Below, in pieces: positions 6,080-6,222 of a stretch of DNA of 6,222 bases (the first letter of the stretch is position 1; every line of letters starts with the position of its first letter). Source of the stretch: Bacteroidota bacterium. Its GTDB lineage: Bacteria; Bacteroidota; Bacteroidia; Cytophagales; Hymenobacteraceae. The stretch is taken from positions 1 to 6,222 of the forward strand of contig JAFADQ010000220.1 of assembly GCA_023424725.1 (NCBI GenBank), in the 5' to 3' direction. Made by a program: the position numbers and the translations under genes. Under the pieces are notes generated by a model, which made no database searches, was not told the DNA's origin, and saw nothing but the letters and a program-made list of their open reading frames with translations.

Positions 6080-6222
6080 TTATCTGAACTTCGGGCTTCT
6101 TACATTAGGATTAAGAATATAGTTTAGCGAAAATCCAGAAACTATATACCAATCTTTGTCAGATTTGTCGCCACGCTGATTACCTTTTTGTCCGAATCCT
6201 CCTACGCTAGGCAATTCTGTTC
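6080..6222 (-). CDS. C-terminal fragment of a PorG/DUF6089-like outer-membrane protein (cut by window edge)
   Basis: An open frame enters from the right edge and ends at a TAA at 6082-6080, giving 46 visible residues; the first two bases at the edge belong to an incomplete codon. The fragment contains a Gly-rich, polar stretch (SVGGFGQKGNQRGDKSDK) and then DWYIVSGFSLNYIL, which closely parallels DWYFYNGIFVSYTF near the end of the next gene: the same Asp-Trp-Tyr start, a central Gly and an alternating aromatic strand. This suggests the final barrel strand of a related protein. It stops with SPKFR, soon after that strand, without the longer extension of its neighbour. It lies 30 bp before the complete PorG-like gene on the same strand, so the two are probably co-transcribed. 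The start, the signal peptide and most of the barrel are outside the window, so the family call depends on one strand and on context. Confidence 0.7.
   Translation of the reverse strand, partial: TELPSVGGFGQKGNQRGDKSDKDWYIVSGFSLNYILNPNVRSPKFR

Larger units (their letters stand above)
529..6222 (-). other. Predicted envelope-biogenesis operon (PorG-like genes, uppS, bamA, two ompH)
   Basis: Six same-strand genes are separated by 30, 66, 5, 55 and 31 bp. No internal intrinsic terminator is visible, and none of the gaps holds a convincing TAnnTTTG promoter with a properly placed upstream TTG. The only strong terminator follows the last gene. I infer one transcription unit whose promoter lies beyond the right edge. 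Its products fit one process: Skp-like chaperones deliver barrels, BamA inserts them, UppS supplies the envelope lipid carrier, and the PorG-like barrels are themselves BamA substrates. Confidence 0.75.

Noticed and set aside
1..6222. Mobile element, CRISPR array, tRNA/rRNA or a new defence system
   Set aside because: I saw no repeats with spacers, transposase or integrase motifs, terminal inverted repeats or structured RNA genes. Every long frame belongs to a known envelope or RNA-modification family.

Overview
The window looks like chromosomal DNA of a Bacteroidota bacterium, probably from the Cytophagales/Hymenobacteraceae side (an inference from protein style, not tested). Three things point there: a PorG/DUF6089-type outer-membrane protein next to uppS-bamA-ompH-ompH, the lack of clear Shine-Dalgarno sequences, and a TAnnTTTG-type promoter. 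All seven genes, two of them cut by the window edges, lie on the minus strand, so the reading order runs from high to low coordinates.

Layout in transcription order: (1) 6222-6080, the C-terminal 46 residues of a probable PorG-like beta-barrel protein whose start lies outside the window; (2) 6049-5258, a complete PorG/DUF6089-like protein, apparently a tandem relative of the first; (3) 5191-4448, uppS, the cis-prenyltransferase that makes undecaprenyl diphosphate; (4) 4442-1953, bamA, the five-POTRA Omp85 outer-membrane insertase; (5) 1897-1244, a first OmpH/Skp-like periplasmic chaperone; (6) 1212-529, a second, divergent OmpH/Skp-like protein; (7) a rho-independent terminator at about 504-475; (8) a Bacteroidota-type promoter at about 440-407; (9) 357-1, the N-terminal part of an S4-domain RluA/RluD-family pseudouridine synthase that runs off the left edge.

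Genes 1-6 are closely packed (gaps of 30, 66, 5, 55 and 31 bp) with no convincing internal promoter or terminator, so they read as one envelope-biogenesis operon. Skp-like proteins would escort unfolded outer-membrane proteins across the periplasm, BamA would insert them, UppS would supply the lipid carrier for peptidoglycan and surface glycans, and PorG-like barrels would be clients of BamA that serve the type IX secretion system. From memory, the same order (porG, uppS, bamA, two ompH genes) occurs in Porphyromonas gingivalis at PG0189-PG0193. The pseudouridine synthase is a separate transcription unit.

I see no mobile element, CRISPR array, RNA gene or horizontally acquired island. This is mostly a conserved housekeeping region. 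The points most worth a second look are the tandem PorG-like genes, the divergence of the two OmpH proteins (including a possible lipoprotein cysteine), and the non-standard last residue of BamA.
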